Source of the DNA: Aestuariispira ectoiniformans
GTDB taxonomy: Bacteria; Pseudomonadota; Alphaproteobacteria; UBA8366; Aestuariispiraceae
Length of the DNA: 64,000 nt
Reading direction: 5' to 3'
Assembly: GCF_025136295.1 (NCBI RefSeq)
Contig: NZ_CP062788.1
Coordinates: 1,643,001 to 1,707,000, forward strand
The notes below the pieces were generated by a model. The model saw only the letters and a list, made by a program, of their open reading frames with translations. It had not been told where the DNA came from and searched no databases. Position numbers and translations under genes: made by a program. Positions 1 through 8,091 of this stretch are shown here, one piece after another. How positions within the stretch are numbered: position 1 is the stretch's first letter; each line of letters starts with the position of its first letter.

Positions 1-166
1 AAGCCCAAGCCTTTTCATAATCTATCCCCAATAAAGCGATTCTTGACCATAAGGTCAGTAATTCGCGGTAGGATAGCACCGAATTCGAGGCGAGTCTTGA
101 GGCTTTCGCGGCTGTCAGAATACTGTCATGAAAGGCTGGTTTTTGGAGGGGGGAACCGGAAACGAC

Positions 167-190
167 AAAACCGCGCCGAAGCGCGGTTTT
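167..190 (-). terminator. Intrinsic terminator downstream of rpmJ
   Basis: A perfect 10-bp stem (AAAACCGCGC / GCGCGGTTTT) closes a four-base CGAA loop. The A and T flanks make it usable in both directions. It sits 46 bases past the rpmJ stop codon, so its likely job is to end the rpmJ transcript. Confidence 0.75.
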
Positions 191-235
191 TGATCGTATC
201 TGTTCCAATCGGCCTTGGCCGACTGGCAACAAAAC

Positions 236-361
236 TTAGCCCTGGCGTGCTTTGAAACGCGGGTTGGTTTTGTTGATCACGTACACCCGGCCCTTGCGGC
301 GGATGACGCGGCAGTTCTTGTCACGCTTTTTAAGCGTCTTCAGCGAGCTGGCGACTTTCAT
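236..361 (-). CDS. rpmJ: Ribosomal protein bL36
   Basis: Encodes 41 residues beginning [20 protein letters not shown] and ending NPRFKARQG, the complete bL36 sequence of the longer form with a C-terminal extension. bL36 is a small protein of the large ribosomal subunit. It has a single cysteine and so lacks the four-ligand zinc site of the other bL36 type; this zinc-free form is usual in Alphaproteobacteria. The ATG follows AGGAGAAATAAG, a strong ribosome binding site. It stands alone between a terminator and the methyltransferase gene and is too short for many ORF callers. Confidence 0.95.
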   Translation of the reverse strand: MKVASSLKTLKKRDKNCRVIRRKGRVYVINKTNPRFKARQG

Positions 362-486
362 CTTATTTCTCCTGCAAGCTGCCACGAGTAGCCCCGGGCG
401 CGCGGGTTATCCAAATTCGCGGCGGAACATAAGGATGGGCGGGGGGACTGTCAACAGGTAGTTTTGCCCGAAAGGTGTTTTTCGGC

Positions 487-1443
487 CTAAATTGTTTCAC
501 TTCCCCGGGTCGCATGGATACGCATATAGCGCAACTCCCCGGATTCCAAGGCGCGTACCAGCCGCAGCCAATATTGCGCCTCATGCATCAGTTCATTGAC
601 CGTGTCGCGGTCCAGGTCCGACTTTTGGAGTTGATTCACATAGGTCGACCAACCGTTCAGCACCAGCGTGCGGTATTCGTCGGTCCTGTCCTCATGAATA
701 TGAAGGTTCATGCTGAGGTTCAGCACGGCACGCTTATATTCCGCCATGGTCCATGGCAGCGGCTTGGTCGGGTGGTTTTCCTGCCAGATCGCAACTGGGC
801 GCGCGTCAATCGAATCGGGTTGCTTGAGGACATAGTCGGTGATCAGAAGGTGCCCGCGCGGCTTCAGGGAATTGAAGGCCTTTTCGATCAGGCTGCCTCG
901 GCTAGGATAGGCGAACATGGACTCGCGGATCATGATTGCGTCGTAACGCTTTTCCGGCAATTCCAGCTTGTTCGGATCAAAGGTCTGGATCGGGGCCCTT
1001 TTTTCCATGCCATGCTTGATGGAAAGGTCGTTGGCGAGGTTGGCGAGTTCCGGGTCTGCCTCCATCCCCTCAATCCACAGGTTGAATTGCTTGGACAATT
1101 CGCGAGTGCCACCGCCCAATCCCGCACAGAGGTCCAGAACGGTCTTCGTTTCGTTCAGTCCCAAAGGTTTGGCGAGCATCATGGTGTATTCGGTGCCGCC
1201 CGGATGAACGACCTCTTCCTGGTCTTCCCCGCCCCAGAGCCTGGTCAGGAAGGACACGCGGCTTTCCGGCCAGTTCGTATCCTCTTCTTCGACGTCATCC
1301 ACATGAATGGCATTGCTGTCCGAATGATCCGGATCATCGCGCTCGAGCTTCAGATACGACTCAGCATCAACGCCCTCCCACCACGCCTTGAAGCGTAACC
1401 GGAAGGGAATCTTCGGTTTATCTTTTGGGCTCTTTGGCGCCAT
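487..1443 (-). CDS. Class I SAM-dependent methyltransferase
   Basis: 318 residues. The SAM-binding motif I is plain at about residues 102-112 (TVLDLCAGLGGG), followed by an acidic residue of motif II near 127-130 (EGMEAD). The first 70 residues are charged and look like an extension outside the Rossmann core; the C-terminal third after about residue 230 is helical. The overall arrangement resembles small-molecule methyltransferases of the phosphoethanolamine or sterol type, but the substrate cannot be read. It lies downstream of clpS-clpA on the same strand, with the clpA terminator in between, so it probably has its own promoter. The start codon is the ATG at 1443. Confidence 0.8.
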   Translation of the reverse strand: MAPKSPKDKPKIPFRLRFKAWWEGVDAESYLKLERDDPDHSDSNAIHVDDVEEEDTNWPESRVSFLTRLWGGEDQEEVVHPGGTEYTMMLAKPLGLNETKTVLDLCAGLGGGTRELSKQFNLWIEGMEADPELANLANDLSIKHGMEKRAPIQTFDPNKLELPEKRYDAIMIRESMFAYPSRGSLIEKAFNSLKPRGHLLITDYVLKQPDSIDARPVAIWQENHPTKPLPWTMAEYKRAVLNLSMNLHIHEDRTDEYRTLVLNGWSTYVNQLQKSDLDRDTVNELMHEAQYWLRLVRALESGELRYMRIHATRGSETI

Positions 1444-1563
1444 CTGGTTAAAAAACCCCGAAACTCCAGGACATTACTTAACCTATTCTTTTACGATTCG
1501 CGTGCCAAGAAAAGAATGTTTGTTTTTTAGGCTAAATTCCGAAGCGAAAACGGGGGCTCAAGA

Positions 1564-1592
1564 AAAAGCCCCGCTGAATTAGCGGGGCTTTT
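1564..1592 (-). terminator. Intrinsic terminator of clpA
   Basis: An 8-bp GC-rich stem (GCCCCGCT / AGCGGGGC) with a GAATT loop, flanked by A and T runs on both sides. It lies 22 bases past the clpA stop and reads as a classical rho-independent terminator on the minus strand. Confidence 0.85.
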
Positions 1593-1614
1593 ATTTGAAA
1601 CGTTCAAATCACAC

Positions 1615-3930
1615 TCAACGATCAACTGTCGCCGGCAGTTTTGATTTCGGTTTCTTTGCCCGGCGGGTTTCCGGATAGCTGAAGGTCAGTTTGTTTTCTT
1701 TTTCATCCACGCCAATCCTGGCAATGCCGCCATTTTTCAGCTTGCCGAACAGCAATTCTTCCGACAGCGGCTTTTTGATATGCTCCTGGATCACACGGGC
1801 AAGAGGCCGAGCGCCATAAAGCTTGTCATAGCCTTTCTTGGCCAGCCACTCCCGTGCTTCGTCGGTCAGTTCGATGGTGACCGAGCGGTCTGCCAACTGG
1901 GTTTCCAACTGGAAGACGAACTTGTCGACCACACGGTGGATCACATCCTCGCTCAGGTGGCTGAACGGAATGATGGCATCCAGGCGGTTGCGGAATTCCG
2001 GTGTGAACAGGCGGTTGATCGCCTCTTCATCGTCACCGATCCGTTCTTCCCGTCCAAAGCCGATGGCGGGTTTTGCAAGGTCGGCGGCACCGGCATTTGT
2101 CGTCATGATCAGGATGACATTGCGGAAGTCGACCGTCTTGCCGTTGTTGTCGGTCAGCTTGCCGTAATCCATCACCTGCAGCAGGATGTTGAACAGGTCC
2201 GGGTGGGCCTTTTCAATTTCGTCCAGCAGCAGCACGCAATGGGGCGTCTGGTCAATGGCATCCGTCAACAGGCCGCCCTGATCAAAGCCGACATAGCCCG
2301 GAGGCGCACCGATCAAACGGGAGACCGTGTGGCGCTCCATATATTCGGACATGTCGAAGCGTTTCAGCTCGATCCCCATGGTTTGCGCCAACTGGCGGGC
2401 AACCTCGGTTTTACCAACGCCGGTGGGGCCGGAGAAGAGATAGGAGCCGATCGGCTTGTCCGGTTCACGCAGACCCGCACGGGACAGTTTGATCGCAGCC
2501 GTCAGGGCATCAATCGCCTTGTCCTGACCATAGACCATGGTTTTCAGGTCACCCTTCAGGCTTTTCAAGGCCTTCCGGTCGTCACGCGAGACCTGCTTCG
2601 GCGGGATACGGGCCATTTTGGCGACCACATTTTCCACATCCTTGGTACTGACGGTCTTTTTCCGTTTGGACGGGGCCAGCAGCATCTGGGACGCCCCGAC
2701 CTCATCGATCACGTCAATCGCCTTGTCCGGCAGTTTCCGGTCGTTGATATAGCGCGAGGACAATTCGACGGCGGATTTGATCGCATCGTTGGTATAGCGA
2801 ACCTTGTGATGCTCCTCGTAATAAGGCTTCAGGCCCATGAGGATTTTCACCGTGTCGTCTTCGCTGGGCTCGTTCACGTCGATTTTCTGGAACCGGCGGC
2901 TAAGCGCGCGGTCCTTTTCGAAATAACCGCGGAACTCCTTATAGGTGGTGGAGCCGATGCAGCGCAGGGTGCCGCTGGCCAATGCCGGTTTCAGCAGGTT
3001 GGAGGCGTCCATGGCCCCGCCGGAGGTGGCGCCTGCGCCGATCACGGTGTGGATTTCGTCGATGAAAAGGATTGCGCCCGGGTATTCTTCCAGTTCCTTC
3101 ATCACCGCCTTCAGGCGTTCTTCGAAGTCACCGCGATAGCGGGTCCCGGCCAGCAACGCGCCCATGTCGAGCGCAAAGATTGTGTCTTTTTCGAGGACTT
3201 CCGGCACCTCTGCATCCACGATGCGCCGCGCAAGACCTTCGGCGATGGCGGTTTTGCCGACACCCGGGTCACCCACCAGCAGCGGGTTGTTCTTCGTGCG
3301 GCGGCACAGAATCTGGATCGTGCGATCGACCTCATTTTCACGCCCGATTAGCGGATCGATCTTGCCGCTCTTGGCCTTTTCATTGAGGTTGATGCAATAG
3401 GCATCCAGGGCCTCATGCCCCTTTTTGTTGACGTCCTCGGCCTGGGCATCTTCATCCGCGCCGCTTACTGCGGCGGCAGCCGGGTCGTTCATACCGGGGG
3501 CCTTGGCAATGCCATGGCTGATATAGGTGACCGCGTCATAGCGGGTCATATCCTGGCTTTGCAGGAAGTATACCGCATGGCTTTCCCGTTCGGAGAAAAT
3601 GGCGACCAGCACATTGGCGCCGGTTACTTCTTCACGACCCGAGGATTGAACATGCACGGCGGCGCGCTGCAGAACACGCTGGAACCCGGCCGTCGGCTTC
3701 GGTTCCTCATCGGCAGTTCCGATCAGGTCGCCCAGGTCATTGTCGAGATAGTCGATGATATCGGCGCGCAACTGATCCATATTGACGTCGCAGGCGCGCA
3801 ATACAGCAATCGCATCCTGGTCCTCCGTCAAGGACAGAAGCAAATGTTCCAGGGTCGCATATTCGTGTCGTCTCGCACCCGCATAAGCGAGCGCGCGGTG
3901 CAGTGTTTCTTCTAACGACTTGGACAGCAT
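1615..3930 (-). CDS. clpA: ATP-dependent Clp protease ATP-binding subunit ClpA
   Basis: 771 residues, the usual ClpA length. It has the N-terminal Clp repeat domain (about 1-145), an acidic linker, and two AAA+ modules with Walker A motifs at 220-227 (GDPGVGKT) and 501-508 (GPTGVGKT). Walker B DEIH sits at about 291-294. ClpA is the hexameric unfoldase that feeds substrates to the ClpP peptidase in the cytosol. It lacks the long coiled-coil middle domain of ClpB. The gene is 45 bases downstream of clpS, so adaptor and unfoldase are most likely co-transcribed. ClpP is not in the window. Confidence 0.97.
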   Translation of the reverse strand: MLSKSLEETLHRALAYAGARRHEYATLEHLLLSLTEDQDAIAVLRACDVNMDQLRADIIDYLDNDLGDLIGTADEEPKPTAGFQRVLQRAAVHVQSSGREEVTGANVLVAIFSERESHAVYFLQSQDMTRYDAVTYISHGIAKAPGMNDPAAAAVSGADEDAQAEDVNKKGHEALDAYCINLNEKAKSGKIDPLIGRENEVDRTIQILCRRTKNNPLLVGDPGVGKTAIAEGLARRIVDAEVPEVLEKDTIFALDMGALLAGTRYRGDFEERLKAVMKELEEYPGAILFIDEIHTVIGAGATSGGAMDASNLLKPALASGTLRCIGSTTYKEFRGYFEKDRALSRRFQKIDVNEPSEDDTVKILMGLKPYYEEHHKVRYTNDAIKSAVELSSRYINDRKLPDKAIDVIDEVGASQMLLAPSKRKKTVSTKDVENVVAKMARIPPKQVSRDDRKALKSLKGDLKTMVYGQDKAIDALTAAIKLSRAGLREPDKPIGSYLFSGPTGVGKTEVARQLAQTMGIELKRFDMSEYMERHTVSRLIGAPPGYVGFDQGGLLTDAIDQTPHCVLLLDEIEKAHPDLFNILLQVMDYGKLTDNNGKTVDFRNVILIMTTNAGAADLAKPAIGFGREERIGDDEEAINRLFTPEFRNRLDAIIPFSHLSEDVIHRVVDKFVFQLETQLADRSVTIELTDEAREWLAKKGYDKLYGARPLARVIQEHIKKPLSEELLFGKLKNGGIARIGVDEKENKLTFSYPETRRAKKPKSKLPATVDR

Positions 3931-3975
3931 GCCTCGAACTAACCTTTCTCCAGACCGCAGTATCGGTCGGTTTGC

Positions 3976-4320
3976 TCAGTCTTTTTCCAAGGTGCATTGC
4001 AGCGGGTGCTGCTCCTGGCGGGCCAGGTCCATGACCTGGGTAACTTTCGTTTCGGCAATTTCATAGGGGTAGACCCCACAGATGCCGACGCCGCGCTGAT
4101 GCACATGAAGCATAATCCTGGTGGCTTCCTCCCGGCTCTTGTTAAAGAGACCTTCCAACACGTAGACGACAAACTCCATGGGGGTGTAGTCGTCATTCAG
4201 CATGAGCACTTTGTACATGGACGGTTTTTTCGTCTTGGGGCGGGTTTTGGTGACCACCCCTGTCTTACCACCGCCATCGCGCTCGTCCTCATCCCGGGAC
4301 ATGAAAACGTTTCGCGTCAT
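3976..4320 (-). CDS. clpS: ATP-dependent Clp protease adaptor ClpS
   Basis: About 114 residues. The core from [20 protein letters not shown] onward is the ClpS signature; the ND pair and the hydrophobic patch form the pocket that binds N-degron residues, and the protein delivers N-end-rule substrates to ClpA. The N-terminal 35 residues are charged and unstructured, as expected. The ATG at 4320 is preferred because the AGGAG site lies four bases upstream of a GTG-ATG pair and is too close to the GTG. Directly upstream of clpA on the same strand. Confidence 0.95.
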   Translation of the reverse strand: MTRNVFMSRDEDERDGGGKTGVVTKTRPKTKKPSMYKVLMLNDDYTPMEFVVYVLEGLFNKSREEATRIMLHVHQRGVGICGVYPYEIAETKVTQVMDLARQEQHPLQCTLEKD

Positions 4321-4664
4321 CACACTCCTTTTTCATTGGGGCGTCCCCCAATAGTCCTAATTTTACCGCTCTACCGTTAACAGGTAGTGAATATCCCACG
4401 TCCCATTATATTGGTCGATTCTATTAATTTTGAAAGGGGAGGAGCCGACGCAGAGGCAAAAACTTTTGTGAAACCGCCTGTTTTCCACCGATGCCCTGCT
4501 TAGGTCGTATAATCTTGTCCATCAGGTCAGCTAATTCGGTCCGCGGGTGGTGGCTGCACACCCATCAAAAAATTGTATCCACCGCAAGAAGCGGGTGTCC
4601 GATGACGTCCCGGCTGTTCATTGTGACGACTGTTAATGGCTGATGATGCGGAAAAGGGAAGTTC
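4321..4664. other. Divergent intergenic region clpS / EamA transporter
   Basis: 344 bases with no convincing gene on either strand. It must hold the promoters for clpS (minus) and the EamA gene (plus). A TATAAT hexamer is present at 4508-4513 on the plus strand but has no good -35 box at 16-18 bases. No repeat or RNA gene was recognised. Confidence 0.5.
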
Positions 4665-5567
4665 ATGAGTTACGCGATGTGGGCGGCATTGTTCGGTTTG
4701 GCGATGTTATGGGGCGGGGCCTTCGTTTTTGTCGGCTATGCGCTGGATTATCTGGACCCGCTGGCGGTGGTGGCATTGCGTGTTTCTCTGGCGGCCCCGG
4801 TGCTATGGGTGGTTGTCCTGTTGAAACAGATTGCCCTGCCGCGATCGTCCTGGATATGGCTGGGGTTTATCGCCCTTGGCGTGATCAATAATGCCGTACC
4901 ATTTTACCTGATCACCTGGGGGCAGCAGCATATCGACAGCGGCCTTGCATCGCTGTTGAACGGGGCAACGCCAATGTTCGGTGCGATTCTGGCGCATTTT
5001 CTGACAGAGGATGAAAAGCTTTCCCTGACAAAAATTGCAGGACTGGTCCTGGGCTTTGTCGGCGTGGCCTTGCTGATGCAGCCGTCGGTCGTGGTCAGCA
5101 TGGACGCCCTTTTGGGACAACTGGCGGTTCTGGGCGGGGCCCTGTCCTATGCCTTTGCGGGCATGGTTGGCAAACGGCTGCGTAATGTGCCGCCGATGAT
5201 GACCGCAACGGGACAGTTGACGGCCTCTTCGCTGATCTTGCTGCCAACCTGTTATCTGAGTGGCGGTTTTGCCACGGCCACGTGGTCGCCTTCGCTTTGG
5301 ATGGTCCTGGCGGCTCTGGCCGTGGCCAGTACGGCAATTGCCTATCTGCTCTATTTCACGCTGATCAAACAGGCAGGGGCGACCAACGCCATGACGGTGA
5401 CCCTGCTGATCCCGCTTTTTGCAACCGTGATGGGGATGGTCTGGTTGGGTGAGCGCCCGACGATGATCAGTTGGGTCTCCATGGTCCTCATTCTGACAGG
5501 CGTCGGTTTGGTGGTGCGCGGCGGGCGCCGGAAAGTTTTGCGGGCACCCGCCAAAGGCACAATCTGA
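4665..5567 (+). CDS. EamA/DMT-family transporter
   Basis: 300 residues made of two homologous five-helix EamA units (about 1-140 and 150-285), giving ten predicted membrane helices. The first helix has the WGGAFVFVG sequence typical of this drug/metabolite transporter superfamily, and the second unit has the usual helix-ending acidic and glycine positions (WLGERPT). These are inner-membrane exporters or importers of small metabolites, often amino acids or nucleobases; the substrate cannot be told. The ATG is preceded by AAAAGGGAAG. It converges with the quinone oxidoreductase gene four bases downstream and appears monocistronic. Confidence 0.9.
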   Translation: MSYAMWAALFGLAMLWGGAFVFVGYALDYLDPLAVVALRVSLAAPVLWVVVLLKQIALPRSSWIWLGFIALGVINNAVPFYLITWGQQHIDSGLASLLNGATPMFGAILAHFLTEDEKLSLTKIAGLVLGFVGVALLMQPSVVVSMDALLGQLAVLGGALSYAFAGMVGKRLRNVPPMMTATGQLTASSLILLPTCYLSGGFATATWSPSLWMVLAALAVASTAIAYLLYFTLIKQAGATNAMTVTLLIPLFATVMGMVWLGERPTMISWVSMVLILTGVGLVVRGGRRKVLRAPAKGTI

Positions 5568-5571
5568 CAGC

Positions 5572-6570
5572 TTATTCCACTGTCATCATGATTTTGCCCA
5601 TATGGGCGCTGGTTTCCATCAGGGCATGGGCCTGGGCGGCTTCGGCCATGGGGAAAGTCTTGTGGATGATCGGTTTGATCTTGCCCGCATCCAACAGCGG
5701 CCAGACCCGGTCTTTCAGGGCCTTGGCGATGCCTGCCTTCACGTCATCCGGTCGCGGACGCAGGGTGGAGCCGGTAATCGTCAGCCGGTCGGTCAGAACG
5801 CGCCGGAAATTGATTTCCGCCTTCGGGCCACGCAGGAAGGCCAGGAAGTTGTAGCGCCCGTCGGATGCCAGCACATCGATCCCGCCCTGAATATAGTCCC
5901 CGGCAACCATATCGAAGATCACATTGACGCCTTTGCCGTCGGTGGCGGCCTTGACGGCCTCGACCCAGTCTTCGGTCTTGTAGTTGATGGCATGGTCCGC
6001 GCCCAGGTCGCGGCAGAACCGGCATTTCTCTTCGGAGCCTGCGGTGACAATTACTTTTGCGCCAAAGGCCTTGGCCAATTGAATGGCTACTGTGCCGATA
6101 CCGCTGCTGCCGCCATGCACCAGCAGGGTTTCACCCGCCTGCAGATGGGAACGGTCGAAAACATTGGTCCAGACCGTGAAGAAGGTTTCGGGCAGAGCCG
6201 CCGCCTGAACCATATCAAAGCCCTCGGGCACCGGCAGGCAGTGGTCTGCATGGGTCAGGCAGTATTCCGCATAGCCGCCGCCCGGTGTCAGGGCGCAGAC
6301 CTTGTCGCCGACCGTCAGGTTTTTGACCTTGTCGCCAACCGCCGCGACCGTACCCGCAACTTCAAGGCCCGGCAGGTCCGATGCGCCCGGAGGCGGTGGG
6401 TAGAGGCCCGCGCGCTGCATAACGTCGGGCCGGTTGACCCCCATGGCGGCAACCTTGATCAGCACCTGCTCCGGCGCTGGTGCTGGCACGGCTCGGGTAG
6501 CGGACTTCAGGACGTCCGGTCCACCGGGTTCAGAAATTTCAATGACGGTCATTTCTGCAGGCAGCGACAT
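5572..6570 (-). CDS. NAD(P)H quinone oxidoreductase, PIG3 type
   Basis: About 332 residues of the zinc-free medium-chain dehydrogenase/reductase superfamily. The N-terminal GroES-like half carries NRPDVMQRAGLYPPPPGASD, characteristic of the TP53I3/PIG3 quinone oxidoreductases, and the cofactor-binding half has the glycine motif VHGGSSGIGTVAIQLAK. The family reduces quinones with NADPH in the cytosol. The start is placed at the ATG at 6570, because GGGAGAAGG lies eight bases upstream; the more upstream in-frame start would bury that site. It is divergent from the DUF1192 gene, an arrangement that recurs in Alphaproteobacteria. Confidence 0.88.
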   Translation of the reverse strand: MSLPAEMTVIEISEPGGPDVLKSATRAVPAPAPEQVLIKVAAMGVNRPDVMQRAGLYPPPPGASDLPGLEVAGTVAAVGDKVKNLTVGDKVCALTPGGGYAEYCLTHADHCLPVPEGFDMVQAAALPETFFTVWTNVFDRSHLQAGETLLVHGGSSGIGTVAIQLAKAFGAKVIVTAGSEEKCRFCRDLGADHAINYKTEDWVEAVKAATDGKGVNVIFDMVAGDYIQGGIDVLASDGRYNFLAFLRGPKAEINFRRVLTDRLTITGSTLRPRPDDVKAGIAKALKDRVWPLLDAGKIKPIIHKTFPMAEAAQAHALMETSAHMGKIMMTVE

Positions 6571-6640
6571 GCACCTTCTCCCTTGCATGGATATTTACAG
6601 GTGCCGATACTGACCATTGCAAAGCGCAAAGTAAATACGG

Positions 6641-6835
6641 ATGGCAGCCATGGATACAGATGATTTGGAACCGAACCGGTCGGTCTTGGGCGAGCCCAAG
6701 GATCTGGAAGTTCTGTCGGTTACGGCACTGGAGGAATATATCGTCGAACTGGAGGCGGAAATAACGCGTGTCCGCAAGGCGATTGCAGGCAAGCATTCCG
6801 CGAAAACGGCGGCAGAGTCCTTCTTCAAGTCGTAA
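6641..6835 (+). CDS. DUF1192 family protein
   Basis: 64 residues. The core LSVTALEEYIVELEAEITRV and the closing ESFFKS are the pattern of the short DUF1192 proteins of Alphaproteobacteria: a single amphipathic helix followed by a conserved aromatic tail. Function is unknown. A second ATG at 6650 is an equally possible start, as neither has a clear ribosome binding site. It sits back-to-back with the quinone oxidoreductase. Confidence 0.8.
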   Translation: MAAMDTDDLEPNRSVLGEPKDLEVLSVTALEEYIVELEAEITRVRKAIAGKHSAKTAAESFFKS

Positions 6836-6916
6836 AACTTTTTATGTTGCAGTTGCGAAAAGTCCCGACTGCGTTAGAATTTTCGCAAATCCAAATTCAT
6901 GCAGGGAGTATCAGGG

Positions 6917-7699
6917 ATGCTTAAGGGTAAAGTCGCAGTTGTAACCGGGTCGACCAGCGGTATCGGGCTTGCCATGGCCAAGGCGTTGGCGGGGCAGGGG
7001 TGCAACATCATGTTGAACGGCCTGGGCGATGTGGCGGCAATCGAGGCGACACGCAAGGCCTTGGCCGATGAGACCGGCGTCGAGGTTGCGTTCAACGGCG
7101 CGGATATGTCCAAGCCCGACCAGATCAGGGGGCTGATCCAGGAGACGGCGGACCGTTTTGGCGGCCTGCATATTCTGGTCAATAATGCAGGGATTCAGTA
7201 TACCTCCTCCATCGAAGAATTCCCGGAGGATCGCTGGGATGCGATTATCGCGATCAACCTGTCGTCGGCGTTCCATTCCACAAAGGCCGCATTGCCGCAT
7301 ATGAAGAAGGCTGGCTGGGGCCGGGTCATCAATACCGCCTCTGTGCATGGTCTGGTTGCCAGCATTCATAAAGCCGCCTATGTGGCGGCGAAACACGGCA
7401 TCATGGGGCTGACCAAGGTGACGGCGCTGGAAACGGCGGAAGACCCGATCACCTGCAACGCTATCTGCCCCGGTTGGGTGCGGACCGAACTGGTTGAAAA
7501 ACAGATCGCTGCACGGGCCGGTGAGGCCGGATTGAGTGTTGAAGACGCTGCCCGCCAGTTGGTGGAGGAAAAACAACCCTCTAAAACCTTTGTGACGCCG
7601 GAAATGCTGGCGCAGGTGGCGGTATTCCTCTGTTCCGATGCGGCATCGCAGATGACTGGCGTCAGTGTCCCGGTCGATGGCGGCTGGACTGCACAGTAG
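6917..7699 (+). CDS. bdhA: D-3-hydroxybutyrate dehydrogenase
   Basis: 260 residues, the exact family length. A classical short-chain dehydrogenase with the NAD-binding motif GSTSGIG at 11-17, NNAG at 89-92 and the catalytic tetrad N114, S142, Y155, K159. The stretch after TASVHGLVASIHKAAY and the C-terminal lid match 3-hydroxybutyrate dehydrogenases. The enzyme interconverts D-3-hydroxybutyrate and acetoacetate, linking polyhydroxybutyrate breakdown to central metabolism. The ATG at 6917 is chosen over the one 18 bases upstream because AGGGAG lies just before it and all family members begin there. It is followed by the tandem small-RNA genes. Confidence 0.93.
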   Translation: MLKGKVAVVTGSTSGIGLAMAKALAGQGCNIMLNGLGDVAAIEATRKALADETGVEVAFNGADMSKPDQIRGLIQETADRFGGLHILVNNAGIQYTSSIEEFPEDRWDAIIAINLSSAFHSTKAALPHMKKAGWGRVINTASVHGLVASIHKAAYVAAKHGIMGLTKVTALETAEDPITCNAICPGWVRTELVEKQIAARAGEAGLSVEDAARQLVEEKQPSKTFVTPEMLAQVAVFLCSDAASQMTGVSVPVDGGWTAQ

Positions 7700-7735
7700 A
7701 AAAATATAATAAAAACATGGGGTTGCCGGGTGGAT

Positions 7736-7751
7736 TGCAAATTAATTTGCA
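7736..7751. promoter_or_regulatory. Perfect 16-bp palindrome
   Basis: TGCAAATTAATTTGCA is a perfect dyad four bases before the conserved promoter box of the first small-RNA gene. It has no counterpart in front of the second copy. It could be an operator that regulates only copy 1; this is inference. Confidence 0.4.
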
Positions 7752-7754
7752 GTG

Positions 7755-7786
7755 TTAACGCCTTGTTAGGGAAGATAGGTTACAAA
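7755..7786 (+). promoter_or_regulatory. Promoter of small-RNA copy 1 with CtrA-like box
   Basis: The 17-bp block at 7755-7771 (TTAACGCCTTGTTAGGG) is shared, apart from two pyrimidine changes, with the second copy. It contains TTAA-N7-TTAG, close to the TTAA-N7-TTAA site of the cell-cycle regulator CtrA. A -10-like TACAAA is at 7781-7786 and the conserved RNA begins at about 7790. The spacing from box to conserved RNA is 18 bases in both copies, so the block overlaps the -35 position. Confidence 0.55.
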
Positions 7787-7789
7787 TTA

Positions 7790-7893
7790 GTTGTCTACCC
7801 CAAGGCCCAATTCCCACCCTTACCCATTGGGCCGAGTGACACTCTAAGACCCCTGTTCGACTGAGCCGCTTTACCCAAAGCGGCTCTTTTTTT
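7790..7893 (+). ncRNA. Candidate small RNA, tandem copy 1
   Basis: About 104 nt, ending in an intrinsic terminator. It begins GTTGTCTACCCCAAGGCCCA, identical in copy 2. Hairpin 1 pairs 7804-7811 (GGCCCAAT) with 7826-7833 (ATTGGGCC) around a 14-nt C-rich loop containing CCCACCC. A 21-nt segment at 7838-7858, identical in copy 2, links to the terminator stem GAGCCGCTTT / AAAGCGGCTC (loop ACCC) followed by seven T. No open reading frame explains the conservation. The C-rich loop could pair with G-rich ribosome binding sites of target mRNAs, as in other alphaproteobacterial trans-acting sRNAs. I cannot assign it to a named family. Confidence 0.8.
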
Positions 7894-7939
7894 GCCTGTA
7901 TCGGGCCAATGAAATTATCCTGTAGAATGCTATCTTTCT

Positions 7940-7971
7940 TTAACGTCCTGTTAGGGTTTTCATCCTATAGT
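7940..7971 (+). promoter_or_regulatory. Promoter of small-RNA copy 2 with CtrA-like box
   Basis: The block at 7940-7956 (TTAACGTCCTGTTAGGG) repeats the copy 1 box with two changes and again has TTAA-N7-TTAG. A -10-like TATAGT lies at 7966-7971 and the conserved RNA start is at about 7975, the same geometry as copy 1. The sequence between box and RNA start is otherwise unlike copy 1 except at the -10. Confidence 0.55.
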
Positions 7972-7974
7972 GAG

Positions 7975-8075
7975 GTTGTCTACCCCAAGGCCCATACCCA
8001 CCCCTTACTATATGGGCCGAAGCGACACTCTAAGACCCCTGTTCAACTAGAGCCGCAATTTGCGGCTCTTTTTCT
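7975..8075 (+). ncRNA. Candidate small RNA, tandem copy 2
   Basis: About 101 nt, 185 bases downstream of copy 1. Hairpin 1 pairs 7989-7996 (GGCCCATA) with 8011-8018 (TATGGGCC); relative to copy 1 two stem positions change together on both sides, so pairing is kept by compensatory change. The 14-nt loop again has CCCACCC. The identical 21-nt linker is at 8024-8044. The terminator pairs AGAGCCGC with GCGGCTCT and is followed by TTTTT. The terminator also lies 20 bases past the stop codon of the opposite gene at 8092. Confidence 0.8.
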
Positions 8076-8091
8076 TTGTTGAACCAAGTGG

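Noticed and set aside
1780-3351. A 523-codon plus-strand frame over clpA
   Set aside because: Antisense shadow of clpA; no start signal or domain.
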